Positions 1 through 11,255 of a stretch of 64,000 nt of DNA are shown here, in pieces. The position numbers and the translations under genes are program-made. The DNA is from Basidiobolus meristosporus CBS 931.73. Its lineage: Eukaryota; Basidiobolomycota; Basidiobolomycetes; Basidiobolales; Basidiobolaceae. The stretch is taken from positions 87,762 to 151,761 of the forward strand of contig MCFE01000155.1 of assembly GCA_002104905.1 (NCBI GenBank), in the 5' to 3' direction. The notes under the pieces are model-generated. The model saw only the letters and a list, made by a program, of their open reading frames with translations, did no database searches and was not told the origin of the DNA. The stretch's first letter is position 1. The number at the start of each line of letters is the position of its first letter.

Positions 1-1199
1 ATTGGGAACTACCTCGAATGGGTAAAGTAGGTGCTTGAATATACAGTTTAGCCACATACCGATAGAGTGTCATCGTTAAATGGTATCTTCATTTGGAAGT
101 ATCAGGTATTCAGGAATAGATGAGCCAATCTAGCTGCAATGCAACTTAAACACTTTGTGGGCGTTTCGATTAAACTAATTGAACAATTAATCTAGATACC
201 AAGACTGGGTTTCCCTCAGCTTGCCACATGTGAAAAGCATGAGGCTTGGCGAGAACTTGATTGGCCACTGTTAAACTGTAAGTTGGCATTAGGAAATGGC
301 CATCCTTCGACATGGTAATATGGTTTCTCCTTAGAATACAGATTAGAGGACAATCTTTCCTAATCCGACTCAAGTTCTCTTTTGTAATATGGCATATATG
401 AAGCCATACTTCTATTATCCCTTATTTACCTCCATGTAGTTGGAAGTTCTCGAGCTCAAAAACCCATATTTTCCCCTTCAGATCCCTTTTCGTCCTGGAA
501 ACCCAATTTCGATGAATTGATATGCTTTCACTTCAAGGCGCCGCTCTGGTCGCATTCACTGCGCGATCTCTCACGTCAGAAAGATCAGCCAGTCGGTGGA
601 ATGATTCGCGACTAGTATCGCTATGCTACACAATCATGACAACTTTTGGGGCAATTGAATTCCACAGTAACACAGATCAAGCATGCATCTGTGTAACAAA
701 TACTCAGCCTATTCTACCTCTCACACAGACCAGTTGGCATATCGCCGTCTCATGTGCACCCATTCAAATGATCAGCTTGGATTTGGACTTCTATGGATTC
801 AAGCCACCTTTGAGCTTTGAGTTGGCGGCTAACCTTCATTTGGGGATGTTCTATAGAGTCCGGAAAGCAGCACCCTGTTTTTCCTGGGGTGTTAAGCTCA
901 GTGGCATGGACACCCGCTAATGAATGACGGATTTGACAGCAGCCCGTTAAGGGGGCGGCTCTTCTAATAATGATTAGATTGATTGATACTAATATTATAG
1001 AAGCGATGCTCCAGATTTTAACAAATGCCATTTTCGTGTAATTCCTGGTTATATATGCGGTAGCTACGCATCGAGATAGGTAAACCGTATTACTCTGAGC
1101 AGGAAGTAAGCCTATATCGAATTTAGTATTGACAAGATCGGGTACATGAGTCAGCTGTAAAGTAAGGAAATGCACCGCGTATCAGTCCAAACCCAAGAC
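1..1199. other. no gene recognised
   Basis: Moderately AT-rich sequence upstream of the first loosenin-like gene. The open frames here lack ATG starts, recognisable domains and plausible splice structure. It probably holds the upstream regulatory region of the gene that begins at 1306. Confidence 0.5.
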
Positions 1200-1205
1200 T
1201 ATAAA
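1200..1205 (+). promoter_or_regulatory. TATA box of loosenin-like gene 1
   Basis: TATAAA lies 106 bp upstream of the ATG at 1306, a usual fungal spacing once a 60-70 nt leader is allowed. The two tandem paralogues have comparable TATA elements at similar distances. Confidence 0.55.
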
Positions 1206-1305
1206 GAGGCGAGGTTGCCAAGTCAAAAACTCGCACTTTACCTTCCTAGTTTTGATAACAGGGTTCTACATTTGCAACAAATTTGAAAATACCAATACTA
1301 TCATC

Positions 1306-2079
1306 ATGACTGGATTCAAACTTTTCAACACCATGACCCTCTTGGTTGCTGCCCTGTCTGCTACTCAAGTCTACTCTGCTCCTGTTCAGAACGAAGCTGG
1401 CCTTCGTATGACCAAGCGCGCATCATTCACCGGAGATGCCACCTACTACGATCCTGGACTTGGATCCTGCGAGTTGACCTCCACCGCCAACGAGTTGATC
1501 GCCGCCTTGAATGCACCACAGTACGGCAGCTTCCCCCGTCCGAGCAACAGCCCGGCTTGCTCCAGCTGCGCCATGGTGCAAGGACCAAAGGGTAGCGTTA
1601 AGGTGAAGATTGTCGACAAGTGCCCATCCTGCAAGCATGGAGATCTCGACCTTAGCCCCGCCGCATTCGACAGAATCGCTGATCAGGCTCAAGGTCGCGT
1701 CACCATTACTTGGAGCTATGTCTCCTGCGGAGGTGGAAGCTCCGAGGCTCCCTCCAAGGACACTACTACGGATAAGAACGGTAGTGGATCCAAGGACCAA
1801 GAATCGGGAGATAAGAACACCTCTTCTGGCAGCAATCAAGAATCGGGTAACAAGGAAACTGTAGAGAAGCCCAAGAACGACGCTACTACTGGTAGTACCA
1901 ATAGCAGCAGCAGCTCGGGATCATCCTCTGGAAGCTGCAATTTCCACAGAAGATGTGTCAGTGCTGGACAAACCCCAGAATTCGAAACCTGCGTTCATAA
2001 TCACATTAGAAAGCAAACATGCGCCAATGGCACCGTATGCAAGTCTAGTGGTGATGACATTATCTGCACATGGGCATAA
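1306..2079 (+). CDS. secreted loosenin/expansin-like protein, copy 1
   Basis: Single-exon gene of 257 codons. Residues 1-25 form a signal peptide, followed by a dibasic KR at 37-38 that suits a Kex2-type protease. Residues about 41-143 form a double-psi beta-barrel of the RlpA/barwin/loosenin type, with the TYYDPGLGSC motif, IVDKCPSC and DLDLSPAAF. Known loosenins loosen cellulose or chitin networks without hydrolysis; the substrate here is unknown. A Ser/Asn/Lys-rich linker (about 145-211) leads to a 46-residue module with six cysteines (212-257) ending TVCKSSGDDIICTWA, which resembles CBM19-type chitin-binding modules. The ATG at 1306 was chosen because it starts the signal peptide and the upstream frame has only TTG. 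A polyadenylation signal AATAAA lies at 2209-2214. It is nearly identical to the next gene except for the last 94 nt. Confidence 0.88.
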   Translation: MTGFKLFNTMTLLVAALSATQVYSAPVQNEAGLRMTKRASFTGDATYYDPGLGSCELTSTANELIAALNAPQYGSFPRPSNSPACSSCAMVQGPKGSVKVKIVDKCPSCKHGDLDLSPAAFDRIADQAQGRVTITWSYVSCGGGSSEAPSKDTTTDKNGSGSKDQESGDKNTSSGSNQESGNKETVEKPKNDATTGSTNSSSSSGSSSGSCNFHRRCVSAGQTPEFETCVHNHIRKQTCANGTVCKSSGDDIICTWA

Positions 2080-3145
2080 GAAAAGGTGTTTCGCTAGCAG
2101 GTCTAGGTTTACACCAGAATTTCGATCCCTGTTCAATATTCCGATAGTGAATGAACAACAAATTCCACAGTGCAAACTATTCTTATCATTATTCATATCC
2201 CAGCTGTCAATAAAAATCACTACAAACCACACATTCCTAATTTCGTATTACCGATACCAGATGTCACATCCTAGAAATCCCCGACATTTCCAGCACTGCA
2301 TGAATCCTTATGGTTCAGTCTGGGGATACCGAGGATGGATATATAAATAAAATCTGCTCGATCTGTTGGGTATCTGGCCAGTGAAGCCTATCGTGGAGTT
2401 CTGGAATACTTTTCTGAGGTCACCCATTAGTTATAAGGAGAGATTCTGGATCGGGTGCCTGGCTGAATTCTCACAACAATTTATACGGTATATCTGACCC
2501 CGAAATGTTGAAGTACATACCAAACTGGAATATATATTATAGATCATCAAAGTATATATGAAATAGAGTGTCTTAGAATCTTAAATACATAGGTCGTGGA
2601 GGACTTTCGATCACAGTCACTTCCATTGTTTACCTATGATTGCGAATATATTAGGCAAAAAACGATAATTGGGCCAATGATTTTCGAAAGGATTTCATTT
2701 TTCATGAAATGACGAAATAGTACACATAAACACCTAATGTGGCCTAAATCGTTTTCGGTTCATTTGGCTATAAGGAAGCTGCAGCAATATTCCATGCATT
2801 CTCTCACAGCATTTCTTAGCTGCATCGATTTGGGCTGAATTCAGTGAGATGTATGAAAAGAGTGGTCTATTTGAACTCATTTAGAAATCTTTTGGAATCC
2901 TGTACATATCCAACATCTATGCCGAAGGCGAGAATAGATTCAGAGCTTGATGTTCATTCTGGTGCAATCAAGTCAAAACTTCAGCAGAAATTCTGCTCGA
3001 CGAATCCCTAATGTATCCTCTTAAGAGAATGCCTTATTCCGGATAGTGTATTCCAGGTAGGGTTCGGGTTTAGTTGAGCATCCAAATAGAGAGCAAGTGA
3101 GCTGGGTACCTTCTCAGTTTACTAAAAGCTTCAACAACGAAAAGG
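2080..3145. other. spacer between loosenin-like copies 1 and 2
   Basis: Contains the 3' UTR of copy 1 with AATAAA at 2209-2214, then the upstream region of copy 2. This spacer is not part of the duplicated unit as seen today: homology between the copies resumes only about 70-75 bp before each ATG. No gene seen. Confidence 0.55.
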
Positions 3146-3152
3146 TATATAG
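3146..3152 (+). promoter_or_regulatory. TATA box of loosenin-like gene 2
   Basis: TATATAG lies 106 bp before the ATG at 3252, the same spacing as in copy 1 although the surrounding promoter sequence differs. Confidence 0.5.
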
Positions 3153-3251
3153 AGACAGACGTTGGCAGTATTCAACTCACACTTCGCCTTCCTAGTTTTG
3201 ATAACAGGATCCTCTATTCGCAACAAATTTGAAAATACCAATACTATCATC

Positions 3252-4025
3252 ATGACTGGATTCAAACTTTTCAACACCATGACCCTCTTGGTTGCTGCCC
3301 TGTCTGCTACTCAAGTCTACTCTGCTCCTGTTCAGAACGAAGCTGGCCTTCGTATGACCAAGCGCGCATCATTCACCGGAGATGCCACCTACTACGATCC
3401 TGGACTTGGATCCTGCGAGTTGACCTCCACCGCCAACGAGTTGATCGCCGCCTTGAATGCACCACAGTACGGCAGCTTCCCCCGTCCGAGCAACAGCCCG
3501 GCTTGCTCCAGCTGCGCCATGGTGCAAGGGCCAAAGGGTAGCGTTAAGGTGAAGATTGTCGACAAGTGCCCATCCTGCAAGCATGGAGATCTCGACCTTA
3601 GCCCCGCCGCATTCGACAGAATCGCTGATCAGGCTCAAGGTCGCGTCACCATTACTTGGAGCTATGTCTCCTGCGGAGGTGGAAGCTCCGAGGCTCCCTC
3701 CAAGGACACTACTACGGATAAGAACGATAGTGGATCCAAGGACCAAGAATCGGGAGATAAGAACACCTCTTCTGGCAGCAATCAAGAATCGGGTAACAAG
3801 GAAACTGTAGAGAAGCCCAAGAACGACGCTACTACTGGTAGTACCAATAGCAGCAGCAGCTCGGGATCATCCTCTGGAAGCTGCAATTTCCACAGAAGAT
3901 GTGTCAGTGCTGGACAAACCCCAGAATTCGAGACTTGCGTTCATGGCAGCGTCAAAAAGCAAACATGTGCCCGTGGCACCGTATGTAAAGCAAGTGACTC
4001 AGATATTATCTGTACCTGGGCTTAG
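3252..4025 (+). CDS. secreted loosenin/expansin-like protein, copy 2
   Basis: Single-exon gene of 257 codons, same architecture as the gene at 1306: signal peptide, KR processing site at 37-38, double-psi beta-barrel, polar linker, six-cysteine C-terminal module. By eye only two substitutions separate the two copies over their first 680 nt: one silent (1584/3530) and one Gly-to-Asp at residue 159. The last 94 nt differ at about 27 positions, changing much of the second half of the Cys module while keeping all six cysteines. The ATG at 3252 is preferred over an upstream in-frame TTG. AATAAA follows at 4048-4053. Likely exported to the cell surface or medium; binding target unknown. Confidence 0.88.
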   Translation: MTGFKLFNTMTLLVAALSATQVYSAPVQNEAGLRMTKRASFTGDATYYDPGLGSCELTSTANELIAALNAPQYGSFPRPSNSPACSSCAMVQGPKGSVKVKIVDKCPSCKHGDLDLSPAAFDRIADQAQGRVTITWSYVSCGGGSSEAPSKDTTTDKNDSGSKDQESGDKNTSSGSNQESGNKETVEKPKNDATTGSTNSSSSSGSSSGSCNFHRRCVSAGQTPEFETCVHGSVKKQTCARGTVCKASDSDIICTWA

Positions 4026-5472
4026 ACTACCATTTGTTTATCACATAAATAAACACGAGTCTTAACCATAAGATTAAATGAAATATCTCCTTATCGCACA
4101 CCGTGACAACAAGATGACGGACGGCTTGAACTGAAACAGATACTAGAGTAAAGATCTTGGGAGTGGATGCTAGCTATTAATCTCATTGGATTTGGTGTTT
4201 CCCTCCCAAGCTTAATGAATTTCCAGATCACCGAGGCGAGCAAGGCGTCTGGATGGCGGTTTAGTTGAAACCATTAAAACGAAGGTTTTGGGACTTTACG
4301 TAGGTGCATCTCACAGTTAATTATTATCACTGTATCAGATTTAAGACCTTAAATCGAAATCTGGAATTACTTTAGAACACCAAGTAACAGATAAGTATAT
4401 GCATTTTCAAACCAATCTATGCTTGATTGCAAACTCCTATTATGGCCGGTGATCGATGAGGTCTTCAGGACCACTATAAACTGCCATCAATATGTGATTA
4501 TATTTTGTTCTTGATGACTGCGCTCACGTTTGTAAGCATGATACCAAACAAAACTATATTTCAGTTACGTAGCTAGGAAAATTCATTTCAAGATCCGATT
4601 TTGTGCAACCTCAAGTTATCAATTCATCAAGGTTAGCATAGCTCGACTTCACTGATAAAGCAAATAGAATATGGCGCATTATAGAAATTTATCAGCATTT
4701 TGTTATCAATGACTCACAAAGGAAACTGGAGCCATTCCATGCATACTACTGGCCAGAAATCACCCACTTTCTGATGCCTCTTCGGAGTATCTACTTGATT
4801 TCCACAGCAGGATTGGCAATCGTGGCTTAAAATGCTTTCACTGGACTCAAACCAATCAAAAATCAAGGTCAGACACTCAATTTTATTTAGCTATTAATGA
4901 TTTTACCTATCTCTTGATTAATAGTGTTTAAGTTTCAGGCCGAGATCGTCACTGCTTTTTCCAAAAGCGAGAGGAACCATTACCATTCAAGCCCATTGCT
5001 TGTTATCGGTGTAATCTTCAGAACTCCCTAATGCACCCACCACCCCAATGCCAGCTTGCAAATAGGGTGGAATGTGGTTTACCAAAAAGCGTGCATGCAT
5101 GAGGATGCATGAGTCTACTCGCTACCATTACGATACTGGATACCAAATTGGCGGCCTAGTGCTGCGTATAGGAGGGGGAGAGCTTTGCTCGTTCCGGTTG
5201 CATATCATTATTGAATAAAAAATCATTTAATTCGACTTCTGGATAAACCTGATGATGCGAATTTAATATACATTTTTCATCAATGATAACATCGTCAATT
5301 GTGATCAAAGAGCATGAGTGTCAAAGAGTGTATGAGAATGGCATAGTCCCTTGTGCTCCCAAAATTCGTATGCTGTGCGAATGTAACCGGGGAAACAGCT
5401 AGTTTACTGGCGAAGTTAACTGGGAACTTCTATTTTCATGATTGTCAGTTGCCGTAGCATCGTTCCGTTCGA
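4026..5472. other. no gene recognised
   Basis: Holds the 3' UTR of loosenin-like copy 2 (AATAAA 4048-4053) and the promoter region of copy 3. A small purine/pyrimidine alternating patch with repeated GCATG/GGATGCATGAG occurs around 5092-5113. No open frame with a credible start or domain was found. Confidence 0.5.
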
Positions 5473-5478
5473 TATAAA
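5473..5478 (+). promoter_or_regulatory. TATA box of loosenin-like gene 3
   Basis: TATAAA within GATATAAAAG, 99 bp upstream of the ATG at 5572. This is the clearest core promoter of the three tandem paralogues. Confidence 0.6.
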
Positions 5479-5571
5479 AGACCGCGCAACCGCCTTCTCT
5501 CAGTATTGTTCACTCACAATTCGAAGAGTACTGGCTACTTGCATTGATATACCCAAGAAATTATTTCAAAA

Positions 5572-6321
5572 ATGTTCAATTTCAAAATATCCGTTGCCTC
5601 CATTGCTATTGTCGCTCTTTCGGCTCTCCAGATGATTGAAACTGCCCCAGTCAACGTGCGGTCTGGTACTTCAATTTACAAGCGTGATGGATTCTCTGGA
5701 GAAGGTACTTACTATGACCCTGGCCTTGGATCTTGTGAAGTGACTTCCAGCCCAAATGAACTGATAGCCGCATTGAATGTTGCTCAATTTGGTTCTTATG
5801 CTCGCCCTAGTAACAGTCCAGCGTGCTCCAGCTGTGCTTTGGTACATGGACCACTAGGAAGCGTCCAAGTCAAGATTGTCGATATGTGTCCCGGCTGCAA
5901 GCATGGTGATCTTGATTTGAGCCCAGCTGCTTTCAATCGGATCGCTAAGCAAGCGGATGGACGTGTTCAAATTTCCTGGGAATATGTCAGTTGCGGTGGA
6001 GGTTCCCAACCCGAGAAACCTACCAAATCAGTAGCTGCCCCCAAGGAAACAGAAACCCAGGACCCCGCCCCCTCAACAAAACCCAAACCCACCAAAGATG
6101 TGAAACCCGTTGTCTCCCCAACCCCCACCAACAAGCCTGTCATCTCCAGTATTCCAAAGTCTGGTTCCGGAGCATGCACCTTCTCTGGTAGACGTTGCAC
6201 TAATCCTGGACAATCCGCTGAATTTGAGGGCTGTCTTCACGGTCGGCTGTACAAGCAGAGCTGCTCACATGGAACTGTTTGCAAAGGTGACTCGGGTGAC
6301 ATCGTTTGTACATGGGCCTGA
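5572..6321 (+). CDS. secreted loosenin/expansin-like protein, copy 3
   Basis: Single exon, 249 codons. It has a signal peptide (about residues 1-24), a KR dibasic site before the mature domain, and a double-psi beta-barrel with TYYDPGLGSCEV, IVDMCPGC and DLDLSPAAF. The linker is rich in Pro, Thr and Lys rather than Ser/Asn, and a six-cysteine C-terminal module ends GTVCKGDSGDIVCTWA. It is clearly homologous to the genes at 1306 and 3252 but diverged throughout, so it did not take part in the recent homogenisation of the other two. AATAAA occurs at 6501-6506. Role inferred: non-hydrolytic loosening or binding of polysaccharide (possibly chitin). Confidence 0.87.
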   Translation: MFNFKISVASIAIVALSALQMIETAPVNVRSGTSIYKRDGFSGEGTYYDPGLGSCEVTSSPNELIAALNVAQFGSYARPSNSPACSSCALVHGPLGSVQVKIVDMCPGCKHGDLDLSPAAFNRIAKQADGRVQISWEYVSCGGGSQPEKPTKSVAAPKETETQDPAPSTKPKPTKDVKPVVSPTPTNKPVISSIPKSGSGACTFSGRRCTNPGQSAEFEGCLHGRLYKQSCSHGTVCKGDSGDIVCTWA

Positions 6322-6580
6322 GGCAATCATTTAAGTCCCCTTTACTTCCACCACGGAAATAGTTGAAAATCTTGAATGGAAAGTTGATATATCTGGCAAA
6401 GTCGACCTCCAAAGCAACATCCAATTCGGTTTTCAACATGGTTTGGAAGTTTCGTTTATTATATGTTCAGAAACGTAAATACTATAGTAAATATACAGTA
6501 AATAAATGATTTGACCTCAAATTTCATGTAAATTCAATTTCAGCCGGAGCTAGAAAATGACAATTCGGATTCACATTGAT

Positions 6581-7062
6581 TTAGCTTGTCGCAGGTGCAG
6601 AGGCTGTCAAGTTGGCCACTGTCAGCGTGAGATTGGCTTCTCTCATGGTGTAGCTGCGCTCTCTGCCATTGAAATAAGACGCGTTTGAGAACGCATTCAA
6701 TGTGTAATTCCCCTCCTCGAGGTCGTAACGCACCGGCCAAGTGAAACTTTCCCGCCATTCTCCTTGCACGTTTACTTGAGGATAGTGGACTGACCAGACG
6801 ACGCTTTGCTCCTTATTCACAAGCTGAACATTCAGAGCCTCGATTGCTGCCAGATCGGCGCGCTTTACAGCTATGTTGACCGCTAGCTGTTGGCCAGGAC
6901 TGATTGTACTGTTTGCACCAGGTGAGGTGATGATTATGTAATCTTTGAATTGGTCAGTATTAAAGGATAAGGATGATGTAACCAGAAATTACCAGCATAG
7001 ATCACTTTACTAAGCGTCAGGATAACAGAGAGGATAAACAGCACCGACTGGATCCACGCCAT
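6581..7062 (-). CDS. small secreted Kre9/Knh1-like protein
   Basis: Two exons on the minus strand: 6993-7062 and 6581-6942, joined across a 50-nt intron (6943-6992, GTAATT...AAAG). The product has 143 residues. Exon 1 is almost exactly a signal peptide starting MAWIQSVLF. The mature part begins DYIIITSPGANSTISPGQ, which resembles the start of the Kre9/Knh1 N-terminal domain (found in fungal wall proteins linked to beta-1,6-glucan). It has several N-glycosylation sequons and no hydrophobic GPI tail, so it is likely soluble. Its intron lies before the domain, unlike the other two Kre9-like genes in this window. Family call is by motif resemblance only. Confidence 0.68.
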
Positions 7063-7700
7063 GATAATGTTGCTACGATAGCTATACAACGCCAGAGGGA
7101 AATGGAGGGTATTTATGATGGCAAGGAACTCCTACAAAAGTGAAGCCATTTGTTTTTGACGTTGTTGCTTCTTGGTTTTGAAAGTGGTGATCTGTCGAAG
7201 CTTAACCAAGCGGCTACCTGATTAAGTAACCCGCAGTCTTTATAAATAACAAACCATAAGCTACCCCTCCAAACAAATCATTCTGCTTAGTAGGACTCCG
7301 CATATCTCTTCGAATCCGGGTGTAAACCGTGCAGGGCATTTCGTATTTTTAGGACCAAGCGAGGTGCGGAGATCACAGAAATATTCCGAGAGTTGCACAT
7401 AGGCAGGCTCAATCATCGGATACAACCTACCTGACAACATTCCACACTCTTCGTCAGGATCCAACGCCATTTGCCAGTGTGGTTAGCAGGTGAACAATGA
7501 GTCAACTTGTCATCATTCATCCCACTTCCTGCTAATCAGCATCCCGAAACCCAACTTGATGTTGTGATTTGTACATCAGTGTTGTTGGCGTGAGATAATC
7601 AGGCGCACTAGCAGTTGAATCAGAACTGAATGGCATTGGTATTGACGTAAGGTTTGGGTGGATGGTGATGATCGCTCAGAACCCACAAATTTGATATTCC
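7063..7700. other. no gene recognised
   Basis: Upstream region of the small Kre9-like gene, followed by sequence without a supported open frame. Confidence 0.5.
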
Positions 7701-8297
7701 TTATTTGCTCAAGGAAAGGCAATGCTTGCTTGTGGATACTGTTTCAGCCAAACCCACCGGCGGCAACGGTTTGATAATAGCCAACCCCAAACTTGACAAA
7801 CACCATATCAAGATGGCCATCAAGGGCGGGCTCTGGATAAGTCTGCAATAGAAATGTAAGCCATTCACACCGGAGATGATACAGACCTGATCTAAGCCAA
7901 ACTCAATTCTAGGGTATCTATTCCTGGATAATGAGCTACAGAAAGGAAACTTCGAATTCGTATTTTTGAGAACCGCGTCACTCGGGAACCGATGCTGTGA
8001 TGAATAAAAGTGGCAGGTAACGCATAAAACCACCGAGATCCATTCTGGTCCAACCCTATCCCAGCGCGCAGAGGATGCAGGGTTTACCCCATTTTCACAT
8101 GAACTCATTGCATCACTGGATCTTTTGATTTTGAAATCGGGAAACTCGACATCCACACTTGGTGCTCCGTAGCTTCCACTCAGCGTGTCTATTTTTGACT
8201 TTCCTGCAAAAGGGATGTACTGGTTGTCAGGTTTAGCTCTCCAAAAAGATATTCGATAGCAATACCATATTAGTGAAGGTCCCATTCTTTCACCCAT
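7701..8297 (-). CDS. unrecognised open reading frame, doubtful
   Basis: An uninterrupted frame of 198 codons from an ATG at 8297 (the frame is open for 16 more codons upstream). I recognise no domain. There is no signal peptide, composition is mixed, and internal stretches read almost as well on the opposite strand, so it may be a chance frame or part of a decayed gene. Included because 200 open codons is long for this base composition. Confidence 0.22.
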   Translation of the reverse strand: MGERMGPSLIWYCYRISFWRAKPDNQYIPFAGKSKIDTLSGSYGAPSVDVEFPDFKIKRSSDAMSSCENGVNPASSARWDRVGPEWISVVLCVTCHFYSSQHRFPSDAVLKNTNSKFPFCSSLSRNRYPRIEFGLDQVCIISGVNGLHFYCRLIQSPPLMAILIWCLSSLGLAIIKPLPPVGLAETVSTSKHCLSLSK

Positions 8298-11255
8298 ACG
8301 TGTCGTCTTTCCAGGGCCGAGACATGTAGTGCAAGGATGAAACAATGGTTCAAGTCTTCAAGGTTAAGTCTGGAAGAGAGTTGTCGTTTAGGTGGGCATT
8401 TGGGTAGAGGACTTCAAGTTGCATGCTAATTTGGATTATTCTCTGCCTATCGGTTTGCGTTACTTTTCAGCACTGTTGAGATTGATTTGTGTGCATGGAA
8501 AGCTTGAAGACTTTCTCGTGTCCTTCTGGATCTTTACCTTTACATATCAAGGAAGTGTACATCTATGGCATTTGTTGGTATCTATGCATGGCTTACACGA
8601 AACTCGGGATACATTTGGTATACCTTGCAATACGGCTACTGGGATATTTCGATTGGTCAGCAGACCAACTTTTCGGTATGCATAACAGAGGTTATATAAA
8701 TCACAGAATGCAAGCTATTCATCTCTATTACCATGCATATAGTTCATTACTCTATACAACCATTGGACCCCACTCAATATTATACATGAAAACATTCACA
8801 ATTCAACTCAACTACCTAGCTTTCTGATCACATGAGTAAAAAATACATCTTGAAATGCCCTATATCTCCTTGACTGGCAAAAATTGCTATTATATGCATC
8901 CTGATTTCATGGCAATTGACTGGAAATACACAGGTTTTGGTAGCCTTCATAGTTGGGTAAGTAGTAAAAAACACCGATATGCTCGAAGCGGCCCTCTTAC
9001 AACCTTTGACAAACTTCTTCCAATGGCTTTTGTCAGAAGCATAAAATATTATTTCACGACGAACTTTCACCTAAATACGCCAAATCGCCTCTGTGTTTCA
9101 TCGCACCAAAATGTGCCTTGGGATTTCAGCTACCTACTGTCAGAGGCCTCAGAGAATCGATTCACCTTCAGCTTTAGGCCTGCAGGTCTATTTAGGTTGC
9201 CTCCGAAGCAAATCGAAGAAGACTGCAGGTCCCTTGGATATTTCACCTAAAATTTTACAAAGGTGCCTATGACGTGGTATGAGTTCTATATAAGCCCATT
9301 GGGGAGAATATGGTGCGGAGCTTCTACTTCAGAGGCCTCTTCAGTAAAATTTCAGCTTCACTATCTTTTTAGTGTTACTACCATTCTGAAGAATTATTGA
9401 CTGGCAAGATATGCTCTGATGAGGCAGAAATATTTAGATGCAAAACTAGATATATGGTACGGTTTTTCTGCACCTTGTACTTGAGCATCTAGAATAACTA
9501 AACTTTATATGGAATTGATGATAACGGGTGTATGTCCTTTTTGTAGAGCTTCGCATCGTAATGACCGGCACATATCATGAATAGATATCCGCCAATTGCA
9601 ACCTTTATCTTTTCAATACTCTCACCACTAGGAGGATATGATAGAAGTGCTTGTAAAATACTTCACACTTTACCAATGTTTACAAAATGAACTTGGAGTT
9701 CGAAATCATGATATATTAATGATTATGTACAACACTTTAAAATGCAAAATCGCATATTCTGTTGACATTTACAATTATTTGGTTCCAATGTTCGTTAGAT
9801 GCCACTGTCGGAAACTCACTCTTAAACGTATTTGTAAAAACTGGACGACCTCGAATTTTGACACTACCCTTCCAAAAACCTCCACAAATATATAGATTCA
9901 AGTCAGACAAACCATGCCAATCTAGATATATTGGTCTTTAAGACTATCCTCACGATTTTAAAGAATTCTTGACCAAGAGTATTTTCAGTGATATAGTTGA
10001 AAATCGAGTCTTCAAAGCTCCACAACGTGGTAATATTGTTTTTCCATCAAGCTGCCTGGGTCCTTGTCAATGAGCTTAATTATCTACTGACCAAATTCTT
10101 GAACTTACATGGAATATCTGCTCGAAAATGTAAAGCACAATGAACATGATTTCTTCGATGTTATCTGTAGTATCTCAACCTGGCACTTACGTTTTGGAGC
10201 CTTCCTAGATACATACTCTACGCATTTGGTCTTCCAAGACCTTGTGGAAGTATGAATATGCCTTTTACATTAAATGAATCATTCAGTGAGAGCCAAACAA
10301 TATATTGATCCTCAGTAATTTTTGATTGACACCACTAGAATACCCTATGGAAATCAGTAGAAATCTAATTTGGATTAATTCAGTGTTGGGAATTAGGGAC
10401 CATGTCCAAGGAGTACATACACTACATCAGCTGTCATATGTGCTGTCGAAGTTTTGCAGATAGTGGCTGTATTTGGGAGAACCAGTAGACTTTATGGCTT
10501 TCACTCAATGATTTATTGAATGTAAAAGTGGTATTTATACTTTTACAAGGTCTTGGCAAAACAAACACATAAAATATATCCAGGAAGGCCCCAAGGACAT
10601 GTGGACAAAGTATAGAGGCTTTTGGGCAGCTCTGAACATTCGCATGTTCTAGATGTCTGGTATTTTAGTATTCTAAGCCCCAACAAAGAGTTTAGACAAG
10701 AGATACTCAAGTTTATAAGCTGTGATCTGACTAAGTTGGTGGAATGTTTAGGTGTAATTACAAAATTTATAACCACTTTGAGATTTCCCATGCTCAAGGT
10801 ATTGTAGATTTCATATGTACACCTATATACTCCATGGTAAATTACAGAGCCAAGCTTCCAGCTTCCTGGGAAGTTGCGAATAGTATGTAGTTGCTCCATC
10901 ATAAGATCTTATAGAAAAGGTATAAATACTCTCGCAAAATCCAATTTTAAAATATCTGATTGGGATAACAGTGTATATGGCTACTGGACCAAAGCCCAAT
11001 CAATTCTATTGCCTTTCTGCATCTTATAAAAACCAATCATGTAGCATGTCTCTTTCACACAACTGTAAGTAAATAGCGAAACTTCATTCAAGTGCCGACA
11101 GGAGCCACGAATAGTTCAAGATCTGCTCACTATACTTTGGAACACAAGTCAACAATGAAGTGCGTTTCTACCGGCTCATCGAAAAGTATTCGCATCTAGT
11201 GCCGGTTTCAAATATCCGGTAGGGTAATGATTTATTTGACAATGGCATCTGATGT
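8298..11255. other. gene-poor AT-rich stretch
   Basis: About 3 kb with only short open frames (all under 135 codons), none with a recognisable motif or plausible exon chain. I see no tRNA-like cloverleaf, tandem repeat or transposon terminal repeat here. It separates the wall-protein array from the first housekeeping genes. Confidence 0.5.

Noticed and set aside
1423-1839. Long open frame on the minus strand within loosenin-like gene 1 (and its twin at 3369-3785)
   Set aside because: Antisense shadow of the conserved coding frame; composition follows the codon bias of the sense strand and it recurs only because the genes are duplicated.
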